The notes beneath the pieces are model-generated. The model searched no databases, was not told where the DNA came from, and saw only the letters and a list, made by a program, of their open reading frames with translations. From NCBI GenBank assembly GCA_028751875.1, contig CM054155.1:10197255-10261254 (forward strand): a stretch of 64,000 bases of DNA. The letters run 5' to 3'. This DNA comes from Rapana venosa (taxonomy: Eukaryota > Mollusca > Gastropoda > Neogastropoda > Muricidae). The stretch's first letter is position 1. Every line of letters starts with the position of its first letter. The translations under genes were made by a program, and so were the position numbers. Positions 46,025-56,896 of this stretch are shown here, in pieces.

Positions 46025-46325
46025 AGGGGACGGGATAGCTCAGTGGTCGGAGCACTCGATTTCCCCCAGCCAAGTTAAGCAGCGTCGAGCGTGGTTACCA
46101 GTTGGATGGGTGACCGTTTGCGCGTCTTGGCTTCAGTACAGTTCCCCCAGTTCACCCAGCTGTAAATGGGTACCTGCCCTCTTTAGGGTCAGGGAAGGTA
46201 AAGCAGCGAGGGAGAGGAGATGGGCGACGCCCTCAATATGCTGGCCCTAGAGAAGTGAGGTTTCTGACGCCTCGCTCCCCTACGACCTTGTAGGTTATGG
46301 GACTCCTTTACCTTTTTTTGTTGTT
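46025..46325 (+). mobile_element. tRNA/5S-rRNA chimeric SINE, family F, full-length
   Basis: Starts gggatagctcagtggtcgga (tRNA A-box form). It passes into a 5S rRNA-like 3' half: gttaagcagcgtcgagc, tggttaccagttggatgggt and gaccg. These match the 5S internal control region (A box, intermediate element, C box) in order. The body runs through aatgggtacctgccctcttt and cctcaatatgctggcccta to a terminal ttacc and T/GTT run. Confidence 0.88.
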
Positions 46326-46404
46326 GTTGTTGGATGATCACTTCTCTGACCCTGGTTTTGTGCAGTCAGTCTCCCCGTCAGATCTTCTTCAGGGTTACAT
46401 CATC

Positions 46405-46738
46405 TATACAAACCGTGAGGTTCTGGGTTCGATTCCCAGCCTCGACCTTTCTGCCCAGTTTGACCCACACAAAAAAAAAATCGAACTGAATGTCAAAGTC
46501 CTTCGGATGAGACTATAAACCGAGGCCCCGTGTGCGAACGCATGCAGAACATCTTGCGCACACGTTAAACCCTGTTCCGCTTTTCGAAAGAGTAGGCCAT
46601 TGTGTGCCGGTGGGAACAGATGACAAAATTTATAAAACTGCATACACACGGGGACTGGATGTAAAAAAGCACATGAGTGCTTATTCCATTATCCTCGATA
46701 TAAAAGAATAAATAAATAAATAAATAAATAAATACAGG
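46405..46738 (+). mobile_element. SINE family A with head type 1 (A-box end missing)
   Basis: Begins at aaaccgtgaggttctgggtt (B-box part of the head), then the same central domain and body as 13093-13447. Ends in (AATA)n. Confidence 0.88.
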
Positions 46739-46844
46739 GCTTAATGTTTTTCTGGCCTATCTTTTTTTTTGTTGGTATATCTTTGTGTCATAGAGGCGAA
46801 ACCTTCTTTCGGTGACTGCCAAAGCTGCTCTGTATTGATCACTG

Positions 46845-46975
46845 TTTGCAGGGAAGGATTCTAGTGAGGATAATAAGGCACTGGCAGGTGTGCACTTGAA
46901 CTGGAAAAATCCCCCACCCTTAATTCCTTGAACACCGCTGAGATTTGAACCCATAACTTCACGGAGCCATAGGAT
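46845..46975 (-). mobile_element. SINE family G, partial
   Basis: On the minus strand: gttatgggttcaaatctcag (B box), then ttcaaggaattaagggtggg. Compare 3400-3735 and 45006-45250. Confidence 0.6.
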
Positions 46976-47159
46976 TTCTTGCGTGAAACTTCAGGAGCAG
47001 GAAATGTATGAGAGAAGAACCCGACAACAACCCAAATATACATATGATTATACAGTCTACCTCCCTCATTTATTTTATAATATTTATACATTTAGAAAAA
47101 AAAAACCACCCCACAAAACTTCTACTTGACAGAATTTATTTTTTGAAAACTGTTTAATG

Positions 47160-47280
47160 ACCCATAATATTAATAATGATAATAATAATAATAATATTAG
47201 AAATAATGATAATAACGAAGGGTATTTATGTAGCGCTGAATCTTGTACAGCAACAAATCAAAGCGCTCACATTCAAACCA
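47160..47280 (-). repeat. Family D SINE tail with (ATT)n
   Basis: Inverted: gagcgctttgatttgttgct, caagattcagcgctac, then ATT-rich sequence. Confidence 0.75.
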
Positions 47281-47489
47281 TTCACACGCGCGTGATCGCA
47301 CATGAATAAGTTAAACATTATGCATGTAATCTGAGAAGAGTGAAGATGACTTTACACTGACTAATGACGTACCAGACAAACAACCTCACGTGAAAACAGT
47401 ACCGACAGTACAGCTGTCACACTATGAGTCATGTAAACAAACAGGTGTGCATCTGGATATATGGGAATGATGTTGTGTACAGAAGTCGT

Positions 47490-47705
47490 TCAGATGAGAC
47501 TATAAACCGAGGTCCCATGTGCAAACACAGGCAGAACATCGTATGCACAAGTTAAACCCGTTCCACTTTTCAGAAGAGTAGGCCGTTGTGTGCTGGTGGG
47601 AATGGATGACAACATTTACAAAACTGTATACACACGGACACTGGGTGTAAAAAAGCACACAAATGCTTATTCCATTATCCTCGAAATAACAGAAAAAATA
47701 AATTA
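47490..47705 (+). mobile_element. SINE family A, headless
   Basis: Starts at gttcagatgagactataaac-cgagg and runs to attccattatcctcg with an A-rich end. More diverged than neighbouring copies. Confidence 0.8.
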
Positions 47706-47731
47706 AAACAAAATTTTTATTTAAAAAAATC

Positions 47732-47990
47732 GGTGGGCTAGAGGCAGCACACCCACCTACAAAGTGAGAAGTTCCAGGTTCGATCCTCGTTTGAGCCTAA
47801 ACCCCCTCCCCCTCCCCCCCCCCCCCCCCCCCCCCTATCCACTAGATCTTCTTTGTCAAACACTCAGACAGCAGCTATGTTGTCTGTCACATGAGTGAAA
47901 ATGCGTTACGCTGCTGTTAAGCGCCTTGACAAGTCAGGCCCAGCGCATCTATCCGACCAGCATGGGAGAGCATTGTTATCTTTCAAGTCT
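47732..47990 (+). mobile_element. tRNA-headed SINE, family H
   Basis: Head ggtgggctagaggcagc and ccaggttcgatcctcg (B box), a C-tract, then gctgttaagcgccttgacaa and gtcaggcccagcgcatct. A second, headless copy is at 63170-63290. Confidence 0.65.
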
Positions 47991-48054
47991 TTCTGGAGAG
48001 AAAAAAGGCAGGAGAATGGAGTACTAAGAGGACAGAACATAGAGGATAATTTTA

Positions 48055-48390
48055 TTTTATTTCGAGGATAATGGAATAAGTATTACTGTGCTTTAAAAAA
48101 AAATCCAGTCCCTGTGTGTATGCAGTTTTGTAAATTTTGTCATCCGTTCCCCCGGCACACAATGGCCTACTCTTCTGAAAAGCGGAACGGGTTCTTATGT
48201 GTGCACAAGATGTTCTGTGTGCGTTTGCACATGGGACCTCGGTTTATAGTCTCATCCAACGGACCTTTTGGGAGAGTGGAGTTGGCACTGATGTTAACTC
48301 CAGAGGAAAAATCCTCTTGGACGAGATTCGAACCTGGGTCAGCAGATCACGAATACATCACTCTAACCACCAGGCTATCTCGTCTCCAAA
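48055..48390 (-). mobile_element. SINE family A with head type 2, near full-length
   Basis: Inverted: head gacgagatagcctggtggtt and gacccaggttcgaatctcgt, ggagttaacatcagtgccaa, then the shared domain and body to tatcctcgaaataaa. Confidence 0.85.
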
Positions 48391-48577
48391 GAAGGTGACA
48401 GGAAAAAGAAAAGGAACAAAGTAGAAAGAAAGAGAGGAATAAGAATAATTAAAAAAAACAACACAAAAACACCCAAGGAATTCCTAGCACAAAATTTCTC
48501 GGGAGGCGGAGATGCTATTTCTACTAACAGCCTCCAACCCCCTGCATCCCCGCCGGAGACTTCCCTGCACTACTTAC

Positions 48578-48782
48578 CCACAAGTTTGGCTCGGTCAGGC
48601 AGGAAGTTGAAAGGCACGTTGAAACCGATGGAGGTGAAGAAGTTGGAGATGGCGAACATGAGAAAGACGGGGTTCTTCAGCAGGGAAAAGTCCATCATTT
48701 CCCGAAAGGCCTCCAGGAAATCGGAGGGGATGGGGATGCCGCAGCACTTGGCAGGGCTGGCCTCCACTGCCACCTCGCTCTG
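48578..48782 (-). CDS. SLC16-like transporter, coding exon (TM7)
   Basis: A 205-nt minus-strand exon entering in phase 0 and leaving in phase 1 (donor GTGG|GTAAGT, GT at 48577-48576). The acceptor is a tandem GCAGCAG, so the exon starts at 48782 (Q-S-E-V) or 48779 (S-E-V). It encodes the end of the central cytoplasmic loop (EASPAKCCGIPIPSDFLEAF), then FSLLKNPVFLMFAISNFFTS (start of TM7) and GFNVPFNFLPDRAKLVG, a typical TM7 and lumen-facing P-x-x-x-x-P-D-R-A pattern of SLC16. Confidence 0.94.
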
Positions 48783-48869
48783 CTGCATGCAACACAACAC
48801 TGCCAACATGCACTTTCAGCGGTGCTGCATTGTTGCATATATATATATATAGATATATATCATATGTAT

Positions 48870-49108
48870 ACACAGTCCTTCGGATGAGACTATAAACCCA
48901 GGCCCCCGTGTGCGAACGCACGCAGAACATCTTGCGCACACGTTAAATCCTGTTCTGCTTTTCGTAAGAGTAGGCCATTGTGTGCCGGTGGGAACAGATG
49001 ACAGAATTGACAAAACCGCATACACACGGGGACTGGGTGTGAAAAAGCACATAAGTGCTTATTCCATTATCCTCGATATAAAAGAATAAAAAAATAAAAA
49101 AATAAAAT
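48870..49108 (+). mobile_element. SINE family A, headless
   Basis: Starts cagtccttcggatgagacta after TA-rich sequence and runs to attccattatcctcg with (AAAAAT)n. Confidence 0.85.
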
Positions 49109-49559
49109 ACACACATATACATGAATGTATGAACATGTACACACTTACACATAAGAAGATACATGCAAAGATATACACATACATACATACATGCCTGCAT
49201 ACATGCACACACAGAGATATACATGCATACATGTACACACATCTCCCTGCAAAAAAACAAAAGTCTACAAATATTCAGTGAGAGGAACAGAACTAAGTTT
49301 AAAACGCACACACACACACACATGCACGCACGCACACACATACTCAATCACACACACACACACTTACAAGGAGTGATTATTCATTTTTCTGAGCTGTACA
49401 AGACTACGCTAATACATCAGTTTGTGACTTAATTACAACTTGATGACAGAGACATTGAAAAATCATAGTACCCAAGTCACTTGAATTACAAAACAGTTCA
49501 CAATCACTTAATTAAAACTACACAATATATGTGTGTTAAATATTTACCAAAGAAACTGT

Positions 49560-49712
49560 GACACCACCACTATCACTACCACCACTGCCACCACCACCAT
49601 CATCATACCACCACCACCACCACCACCATCATCATCACCACCATCATCACACCATCATCATCATCATCACCATCATCAGTACCATCATCATCACCATCAC
49701 CATCAGTCTCTT
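49560..49712. repeat. (ACC)n/(ATC)n trinucleotide repeats
   Basis: Mixed ACC and ATC triplets over about 150 bp, followed by G-rich sequence (49730-49751). Confidence 0.93.
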
Positions 49713-50029
49713 GACCCTGATGGTTGTTGGGGTGGGGGGTGGGGGGGGGGAAGCGAATACACAGCGAAGACTGGAGCAAGTGGAGAAAGAGGATCATGTC
49801 GATGTCATTGGGTGCGGCAGCTAACACTGAACCCATTGATGCTGACAGGTGAGATGAGAATGAAATCAACTGATTGGATAAACATGAATGTTCAACAACA
49901 TTACTGTATGTACATCAACAAGGCAATGGTTACGGCACCATGGGTACACCCACGGTCAGCCAGGTATGGTGGGTGGACACAAGGCAAGACACAAGGTGGC
50001 ACAGAGAACATGTAAGGTAAGACATAATG

Positions 50030-50032
<3 letters not shown>

Positions 50033-50101
<69 letters not shown>

Positions 50102-50127
50102 GAGAGATAGATATAGATATAGATATG
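50033..50127. repeat. (TA)n(GA)n(GATA)n compound microsatellite
   Basis: (TA)14, (GA)16 with interruptions, then ATAG repeats. Confidence 0.95.
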
Positions 50128-50246
50128 TGGATATCGGAAGGCGAAACAAGACATCAACTGAGTTAGCAAGCACAAACAGTGCAAGAGAAACGATGCAAGT
50201 GCATGCATACAAGAAAATCACACATATCAACGAAAAGATAATGCGT

Positions 50247-50362
50247 TGTATTGTATTATACTGTCTTGTACTGTCTTGTATTGTCTTGTACTGTCTTGTA
50301 TTGTCTTGTACTGTCTTGTATTGTATTGTCTTGTATTGTTTTGTCTTGTATTGTATTGTACA
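50247..50362. repeat. 10-bp minisatellite (tgtattgtct / tgtactgtct)
   Basis: About 11 units; tact and tatt variants alternate to form 20-bp dimers. Confidence 0.93.
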
Positions 50363-50834
50363 GCATTTTCATCCATGGCGGATCGTTTCTCTCAGAGAAA
50401 TTAAAACTTCTCTTCCTGGGGAAAGCATATCACCATAAAAAGCAGAGCCACCCACTTTCCTTTTCTTTGCTTACAATGACACATATTACACATGTGTATG
50501 TGTTTTTCTACTAATGCATATTACAAACAGGACCTTGGTTCATCATTTTTATGTGTACTTGTTGATTGTCTTTAGCTACGTTTGCTTGTAACCCACATGA
50601 ATTTCTCACCCTTTTGAAAAATTAAAGATTTCGTATTCGTATATCATCTGAAAGACTAGCACCCAAACCACCAATCATGGTATCATGGACAGAGGAAAAG
50701 ATCTTGCGCCGATGGGGGTTAATTCTCACTTTCTATTGGGTGCATTGCCTCTAGACCACCACTCCATCCACACAGAGTAAGACATAATATACAGGAAATG
50801 AGCAAGAATTGTAATATAGAGAATTAAGAGAACA

Positions 50835-50925
50835 AGATAATAATAATAATAATAAATAATAATGTATGGAATTTATATAGCGCTGAATCTTGTAAAGTAA
50901 ACAAATCAAAGCGCTCAATAATGTG
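50835..50925 (-). repeat. Family D SINE tail with (ATT)n
   Basis: Inverted: gagcgctttgatttg, caagattcagcgctatataa, attccatacatta, then (TTA)n. Confidence 0.78.
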
Positions 50926-50929
50926 ATAT

Positions 50930-51935
50930 CAAGTATTATTTTAACATACAGGGTAAAATACATAATAGTGACAACACACAGTGATAAGAACATCAGAGTT
51001 AGATATGTACAATGTGATATTTCAAAATGTACAGGGTAAAAATTAAAAGTATATGATGTCAAGAACATACAGGGTAAATACATGTGATATTGGGTAAAAA
51101 TACATGCGATATTGGGTCAATACATGTGATATTGGGTAAAAAATATATTGAACATTGGTTAGAATATACGTGGTATTGGACAAAATGTGTGTTATATCAA
51201 TAGGGTAAAATACACATGATATCGATAGGGTAAAATACACATGATATCAATAGGGTAAAATACACATGATATATCGATAGGGTAAAATACACATGATATC
51301 AATATGGTAAAATACACATTATATCAATACATTAAAATATATGTGATACCCATAGGGTAAAATACATGTGATATTGACAGGGTAAAATAATATGATATTA
51401 AGAATGTATAGTGTGAAATACATATGATATTAAGAAGGTATGGGGTAAAGCATGTGATATTAAGACCATACATGGTAAAATGATGTGATATCATTAAGTT
51501 AAAATACATGTGATATTAATAGGGTAAAATACATAATTATCTTGTTCAAGAGGATTTTTCCTCTGGAGTTAACATCAGTGCCAACTCCACTCCCCCTAAA
51601 AGTCCTTTGGATGAGACTATAAACTGAGGTCTGCAACCACATGCAGAACATCTTGCACACATGTTAAATCCCCTTCTGCTTTTCAGAAGAGTAGGCCATT
51701 GTGTGCTGGTGGGAACGGATGGCAAAATTGACAAAACTGCATACACATGGGGACTGAATGTAAAAAATAACATGAGTGCTTATTTCATTATCCTCGAAAT
51801 TAAAAAAAAAAAAAAAAAAAAATAAATAGGGTAAAATATATGTGATATCAAAAACATACTTGGTAAAATCATGCGATATGAAAAACATACATTACATGGT
51901 AAAATGCAAATATAATATCAAAAACATACAGAGTA
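50930..51935. repeat. Degenerate about 25-bp minisatellite interrupted by a SINE
   Basis: Copies of tagggtaaaatacacatgat plus atcaa, clearest at 51195-51370, decaying to both sides. It resumes after the SINE at 51541-51826 (aaatagggtaaaatatatgt). Confidence 0.88.
51541..51826 (+). mobile_element. SINE family A, head type 2 remnant
   Basis: Starts near caagaggatttttcctctgg and agttaacatcagtgccaact, then the shared domain and body, ending in poly-A. Inserted inside the 25-bp array. Confidence 0.83.
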
Positions 51936-52344
51936 AGACACAAGAATGTTGCAAGAACTAGAATACACACTGCCAGACTTGCATAACATTTCAAACATAA
52001 CGGAATAAGACACATGATGTAATTTCACTATACAGAGAAAGACAGCTGTGATACTAAGAACAAGACAGGCAGGTTAAGGCACAGAATAGTGATACTGAGA
52101 AAAGAACACACAGGTGGAAAGGAAATACTCCTGAAACTGAAACATACATCACATGTATACACAAGATGCATAAACAATACTGACAACACACGAGGTGAGA
52201 AGCATACTGAGGGCATACAGAGCAAGACACGTGAAACTCGGTGTACAGACAGACAGCAAGACACAGACGTGATACGCAAGCCCAGTATGTGTGCAGTGTA
52301 TGAGCAGTAATCGACCTCAGGCACAGGGGTTTTTGTGTGTGTGT

Positions 52345-52440
52345 TTCTAAGCTAAAGCTACGAGGTTCATCAATGGTGAGATTTTGTGTACGCGACTATT
52401 TGCCCACCATTAAGGTAACTGCATTCCGACTACTCCAGGG
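52345..52440 (-). repeat. Dispersed repeat family I
   Basis: Inverted: gtagtcggaatgcagttacc, ttaatggtgggcaaatagtc, caaaatctcaccattg. Confidence 0.55.
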
Positions 52441-52499
52441 AGGATGTCTAAACACGGCAACAGTGTGCATCATGCATTTTAAAACAAAAATTGTCATAA

Positions 52500-52690
52500 G
52501 TTCCTCCCTGCATGCGATGGCCTACTCTTCTGAAAGGCAGAATGGCTTTGATGTGTTTGCAAGATGTTCTGCGTGCGTTCATACTTGGGACCTTGGTTTA
52601 TAGTCTCAACCAAAGGAATTTCAGGGGAGTGGAGTCAGTACTCCAGGGGAAAAATCTCCTGGGACAGGTGTCTTTGTGGAGGCTTGAACC
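52500..52690 (-). mobile_element. SINE family A, partial and diverged
   Basis: Inverted: gcatgcgatggcctactctt, gttctgcgtgcgttcatac, ggtttatagtctcaacc, ggagtggagtcagtactcc. Confidence 0.7.
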
Positions 52691-52709
52691 TAGGGCATTT
52701 TAATTTTTT

Positions 52710-53065
52710 TTATTTTATTCTTTTATATCGAGGATAATGGAATAATCACTTACTTGCTTTTTTACATCCAGTCCCCACGTGTATGCGGTTTTGTAAAGTC
52801 TGTCATCTGTTTCCACCGGCACACAATGGCAGTGCCTACTCTTATGAAAAGCGGAACAGGATTTAACACGTGCACAAGATGTTCTGCGTGCGTTCATACA
52901 CAGGACCTCGGTTTATAGCCTCATCCAAAGGACTTTTGGGGAGAGTGGAGTCTCACTGATGTTAACTCCAGGGGAAAATATCCCCTTGAACGGGAATCGA
53001 ATCGACATCAGACTGTGAGCTCAACACTTAAAGTGTAACCACTTGGCTATCCTTCCCCTCCACTG
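52710..53065 (-). mobile_element. SINE family A with head type 2, near full-length
   Basis: Inverted: the head end lies near 53060 (agccaagtggttacac), then gattcgattcccg, the domain (taaaccgaggtcc) and the tail tatcctcgatataaaagaa. Confidence 0.82.
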
Positions 53066-53149
53066 GAATAATATAAACCTATACAGTGCATATGATAACA
53101 AAAAGCACAGCGCACAAAGTGAACATCACTCAGTCAAGAGTGCTAAATT

Positions 53150-53300
53150 TAGTGCAACCCCTTGTAGTACCAAGTGAAGTCCAAGTTGGTCAGTTCCTGC
53201 TATAATTAGCACCAGCTGGACCCAGCTGGACTGGAATGGGAGGGAATGGATAGCAAGTGAAAGTAGGGGACAGAGACAGCTGAGAAAGTAATGATGATAA
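53150..53300 (+). repeat. Dispersed repeat family J, copy 2
   Basis: cctgctataattagcaccag, ctggactggaatggg, gacagctgag. Compare 39890-40030. Confidence 0.6.
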
Positions 53301-53661
53301 TGCCATACAGATTTTAGGCTCTAGCAGCTACTGCTGTGCAACTGGTACATATCAAGAAATATGTATCCACCACATACATGCATAGATACATGTATAAAAA
53401 GATATATGAGACTCAAGCAAGTATAGGCTACAGCTGCTCAGAGGTTTGTGCTGCCGAAACAATCACCAGCGGTAGTCTGTCCCATCAGTCAAGGCAATCA
53501 GTAACACTGTCATGTCAGTCAGTCAGATCGGTCAACAGACATGACAATTTTACGCTCGTCAGTTAAAAAAAAAGTTAGTCAATTAAATCAGTCAACTGAA
53601 ATGACCATGTTAGTCAGCCAAACAATTAGTCAATTAAATCAATCAACAAAAATGACTATTG

Positions 53662-53812
53662 ACACTATCCCTATGTTAAGGGAGAGAACCCCTCTTTCCC
53701 AGTACACATGCACTGTGCACATTTGATTGCTACTGTAACCCAGTAGTGGGTGATATGGAGGTAAGGATAGTAGATGGTTGGTTACCCTATAGCGGGTCAC
53801 CATAGGGAAAAG
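53662..53812. mobile_element. MITE-like family E, inverted copy
   Basis: Begins acactatccctatgttaagg and ends ccatagggaaaagtt; the interior matches the reverse complement of the other copies (gtgggtgatatggaggtaag). Confidence 0.7.
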
Positions 53813-54124
53813 TTCATGTATGTACTAGTTCTTGTCAATCGATCAAAGTCAGCCCAACTGTCAGTACTGTACTGTACACGTCATCAGTGAAGACAAAACA
53901 CTGGATTTAGCAGTAACACCACAAAGTGATGGCCAGTCAAAGCAGTGCTCAGTACCCAGGGCAAAAACAGAATAGTCTAAAGGCAGAACGCTGTAATTCA
54001 GAGACAGACAACGTTCACAGTAATATCTGTTTGCTGTGTGGTAGCGAAAAAAGTAGAAAGTGAAATATGGCGCATGTGAAAGCAGGGCAGGGGATAGATG
54101 GATGTGTGTTTGAACATTATTAAA

Positions 54125-54425
54125 AAGGTTAAAAGGTAAAAGTGTCCCATTATCTATGTGGTTGTAGGGGAGCGAGGCGTCAGAGACCTCAGCTTCTCTA
54201 GGGGCCAGCATATTGAGGTTGGCACCCATCTCCTCTCTCTCACTGCTTTACCTTCCCTGACCCTAAAGAGGGCAGGTACCCATTTACAGCTGGGTGAACT
54301 GAGGGAACTGTATTGAAGCCAAAGCACACAAACGGTCACCCATCCACTTGGTAACCATGCTCGATGCTGCTTAAGCTTGGCTGGGGGAAAGCGAGTGCTC
54401 CGACCACTGAGCTATTCCGTCCCCC
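54125..54425 (-). mobile_element. tRNA/5S-rRNA chimeric SINE, family F, full-length
   Basis: Inverted: gggacggaatagctcagtgg, cggagcactcgctttccccc, agccaagcttaagcagcatc, ttggatgggtgaccg, then the usual body to ttaccttttaa. Confidence 0.87.
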
Positions 54426-54814
54426 AAAACATTATTACTTGGGTGAATTGTTTATTGCGACTTGGGGTGGCTAGCTAAGCTATGTGCCATATATTGTGTA
54501 AAGAAGATATAGTAAGTATTGTGTGGCTAAACACGTCGACTTGTTTGTTTATAAACTTGATCAGGTCAGATTGCTGTTAGTTAGCTCATGTGACTGGTAA
54601 GGTGCATTGTTACTCCTTGTGACTATTGAATGCTATCAATTCTATTGTTATCCATGTGAACAATCAGTCTAATCACAGTAATCAGCTGCATTGTTGATCT
54701 CTCTGATCGGTCAAGGTAAAGGTAATCAGCAAGACTGTTCATTTATCTGTGTCCTCAGGTCTGGTACAGGTGATCAAACAAGGTGTCCGCCCATTAGATG
54801 GCTAATCTACAGTC

Positions 54815-55090
54815 CCAGATACAGGACAGCTCAGTGGTCAGAGAACTCATTCTCTCCATGCTAGGGTTAAGCAGTGCAGATATGGGTACCTAGTGGATGG
54901 GTGGCCGTTTGTGCACCTTGGTTTTGGTACAGTCCCCCAGTTCCCTCAACTTTGAAAAGGTACCTGCCGTCTTTAGGGACACGGAAGGTAAAGCAGCAAG
55001 GAAGAGAAGATGGGCGCTACCCTCAATACACTGACCTCTAGAGAAACTGAGGTCTCTGACACCTCTCTCCCCAGCATCTATTTTTACCTT
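54815..55090 (+). mobile_element. tRNA/5S-rRNA chimeric SINE, family F, diverged
   Basis: gacagctcagtggtcagaga, gggttaagcagtgcag, agtggatgggtggccg, ggtacctgccgtctttaggg, ccctcaatacactgacc, ending in tttttacctttacct. Confidence 0.82.
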
Positions 55091-55257
55091 TACCTATATG
55101 TGATCGGTCAGTGTAATCCATTACATGAATCACTAGCCCATGGGATCCACATGGATAGTGACTGTAGATCCAGAGAGAGAAAGATGAAAGCTTTGAAGAT
55201 GAGGTATTAAAGATACTACTAAACATTCATTACACTGACCGTATGATATTTCATTCC

Positions 55258-55347
55258 TCAGCTAGAGCTACAAAGCACACCAATGGTGAAATTTTTTCGC
55301 ATGCGACAATTTTCACTCACCATTAAGGTAGCCACATTCCGACTTCA
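55258..55347 (-). repeat. Dispersed repeat family I
   Basis: Inverted: gaagtcggaatgtggctacc, ttaatggtgagtgaaaattg, tcgcatgcg, tttcaccattggtg, tagctctagctgagg. Confidence 0.6.
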
Positions 55348-55649
55348 GAGACACACTTACCATATCACACATAAACAAGTGCACCAATCCGTCAGACAGG
55401 ATAATTATCAGTCCTTATGAAGACCTGCTGGGCTCAGTTAAGAACAGAAGACTAAGCTGATGTGGCCATGCTGAAATATCCAACACCTGACAGGGACTGA
55501 GGCAGAGAGAAGCGCGAGGCAAAGAGAACGAGAAGAAAGGCTGCAGCCCAGGCAGACAGACCAGCGTCACACTTCATTGTTTTTCCTACCTGAGACTTTC
55601 CCCCCAAATATCTGTCCCTAATTTTCAACAGCATCTTTCACCTTCTAAG

Positions 55650-55725
55650 TGTTGTTCCAAGAGTGTGTGTGTGTGTGTGTATGTGCGTGTGTGTGCGTGC
55701 ATGCGTGCATACGTGCGCGTGCATG
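55650..55725. repeat. Imperfect (GT)n
   Basis: (GT)n with GCGT, GCAT variants. Confidence 0.85.
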
Positions 55726-55784
55726 GCTTTTGAAATCTGTTGTTCATTATGTTTAAGGAGAGTTGCATGCCTGTAAATGATTGA

Positions 55785-56040
55785 GTGCAAGCGCTTCGAT
55801 TTTTTTGGATTTTTTTTTTACAAGATTCAGCGCTATATAAATTCCATATATTATTATTATTATTATTATTATATTCTGCTAGCCCCAGAGTTCTCAGTAC
55901 ATATGACCTTAGTTTTCAGAATGGGGATATTCTGCTATCATTGTTAGTTGCATGTGTGGGAGTGGAATGGATGCAAGCGCTTTGATTTGTGTGGTTTTTT
56001 TTTTTACAAGATATAGCGCTAAATGAATTCCATTTATTAC
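55785..56040 (+). repeat. Two family D SINE tails
   Basis: caagcgcttcgattttttt...caagattcagcgctatataa at 55785-55875 with (ATT)n; gcaagcgctttgatttgtg...caagatatagcgctaaatga at 55970-56040. Confidence 0.72.
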
Positions 56041-56179
56041 GGTGGATCAGTGGTCTAGAGGTAACGCGCCTGTCTAGAAAGCGAAAAGTCCGGGTCTGAA
56101 GTGTGCGGCGGTTCGTACCCCGTTTGGACCGGAAACTTTTCCCCCATCCATTAGACCATGAGTGGTGGTCTGGGCGCTA

Positions 56180-56210
<31 letters not shown>

Positions 56211-56532
56211 CGTGTGTTACACGTAATTATTTAGCGCACGTAAAAAAAACCACGGCAACAAGAGAGTTGTCCCTGGCAAAATTCTTAGAAAAAAGCCACT
56301 CTGATAGGGAAACAAATACAGTTGCAGACATGAAAAAAAAAAAAAAAAAAAAGGGTGGCGCAGCGCTTGTGGCAACGCGCTCTCCCCGGGGAGAGCAGCC
56401 CGAATTTCACGGAGAAATCTGCCGTGACTTAAAGTGGTATGAAATGAAATCTGAGCGCTTTGATTTGTTGCTTTACAAGATTCAGCGCTATATAAATTCC
56501 ATACATTATTATTATTATTATTATTATTATTC
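56041..56532 (+). mobile_element. SINE family K: third tRNA-like head, family A-type central domain, family D tail
   Basis: Head ggtggatcagtggtctagag and gcggttcgtaccccg (B box). Then gtctttcagatgagacgata, aaccgaggtcccgtgtg, i.e. the family A central domain. A different body follows: caacaagagagttgtccctg, an A-run, cacggagaaatctgccgtga. It ends in the family D module and (ATT)n. Confidence 0.75.
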
Positions 56533-56896
56533 ATCTGTGCCCTTATGCCATAGGGAACTCTCATTCCTGTGTTGGACTGGCCAGCCATACCCGACACTGT
56601 ACCAGAAGTAACACCTAGAGCGCAACTCCATAAACGCATAGTCTTTCTAGACTGAAGGCTGCCAAGTTTACAGGGACTGAACCGTCAGAAGAAGGAGACA
56701 AAGAAACAGACAGTAGAAAGATGGTGGATGAACAACATTTCAGAATGGACAGGGAAAACTTTCTGCGCAGAGACCCAGGCAGTGGTCAATGACTGACATA
56801 AATAAGAGGTTTTGAAATTAATAGTGTATGTCCCTTTAATGTGATACCCCAGTGCGTTTAATTAAGGGAGAAGAAATAGAAGTGATGGGTTAATGT

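Larger units (their letters stand above)
45932..48577 (-). other. SLC16-like intron packed with SINEs
   Basis: 2.6-kb intron made largely of dispersed elements: family F (46025), A (46405), G (46845), D (47160), A (47490), H (47732) and A inverted (48055). No exon was seen between them. Confidence 0.85.

Noticed and set aside
46060..46130. 5S rRNA gene
   Set aside because: Only the 3' half resembles 5S, it carries substitutions, and it recurs inside a dispersed element with an unrelated body.
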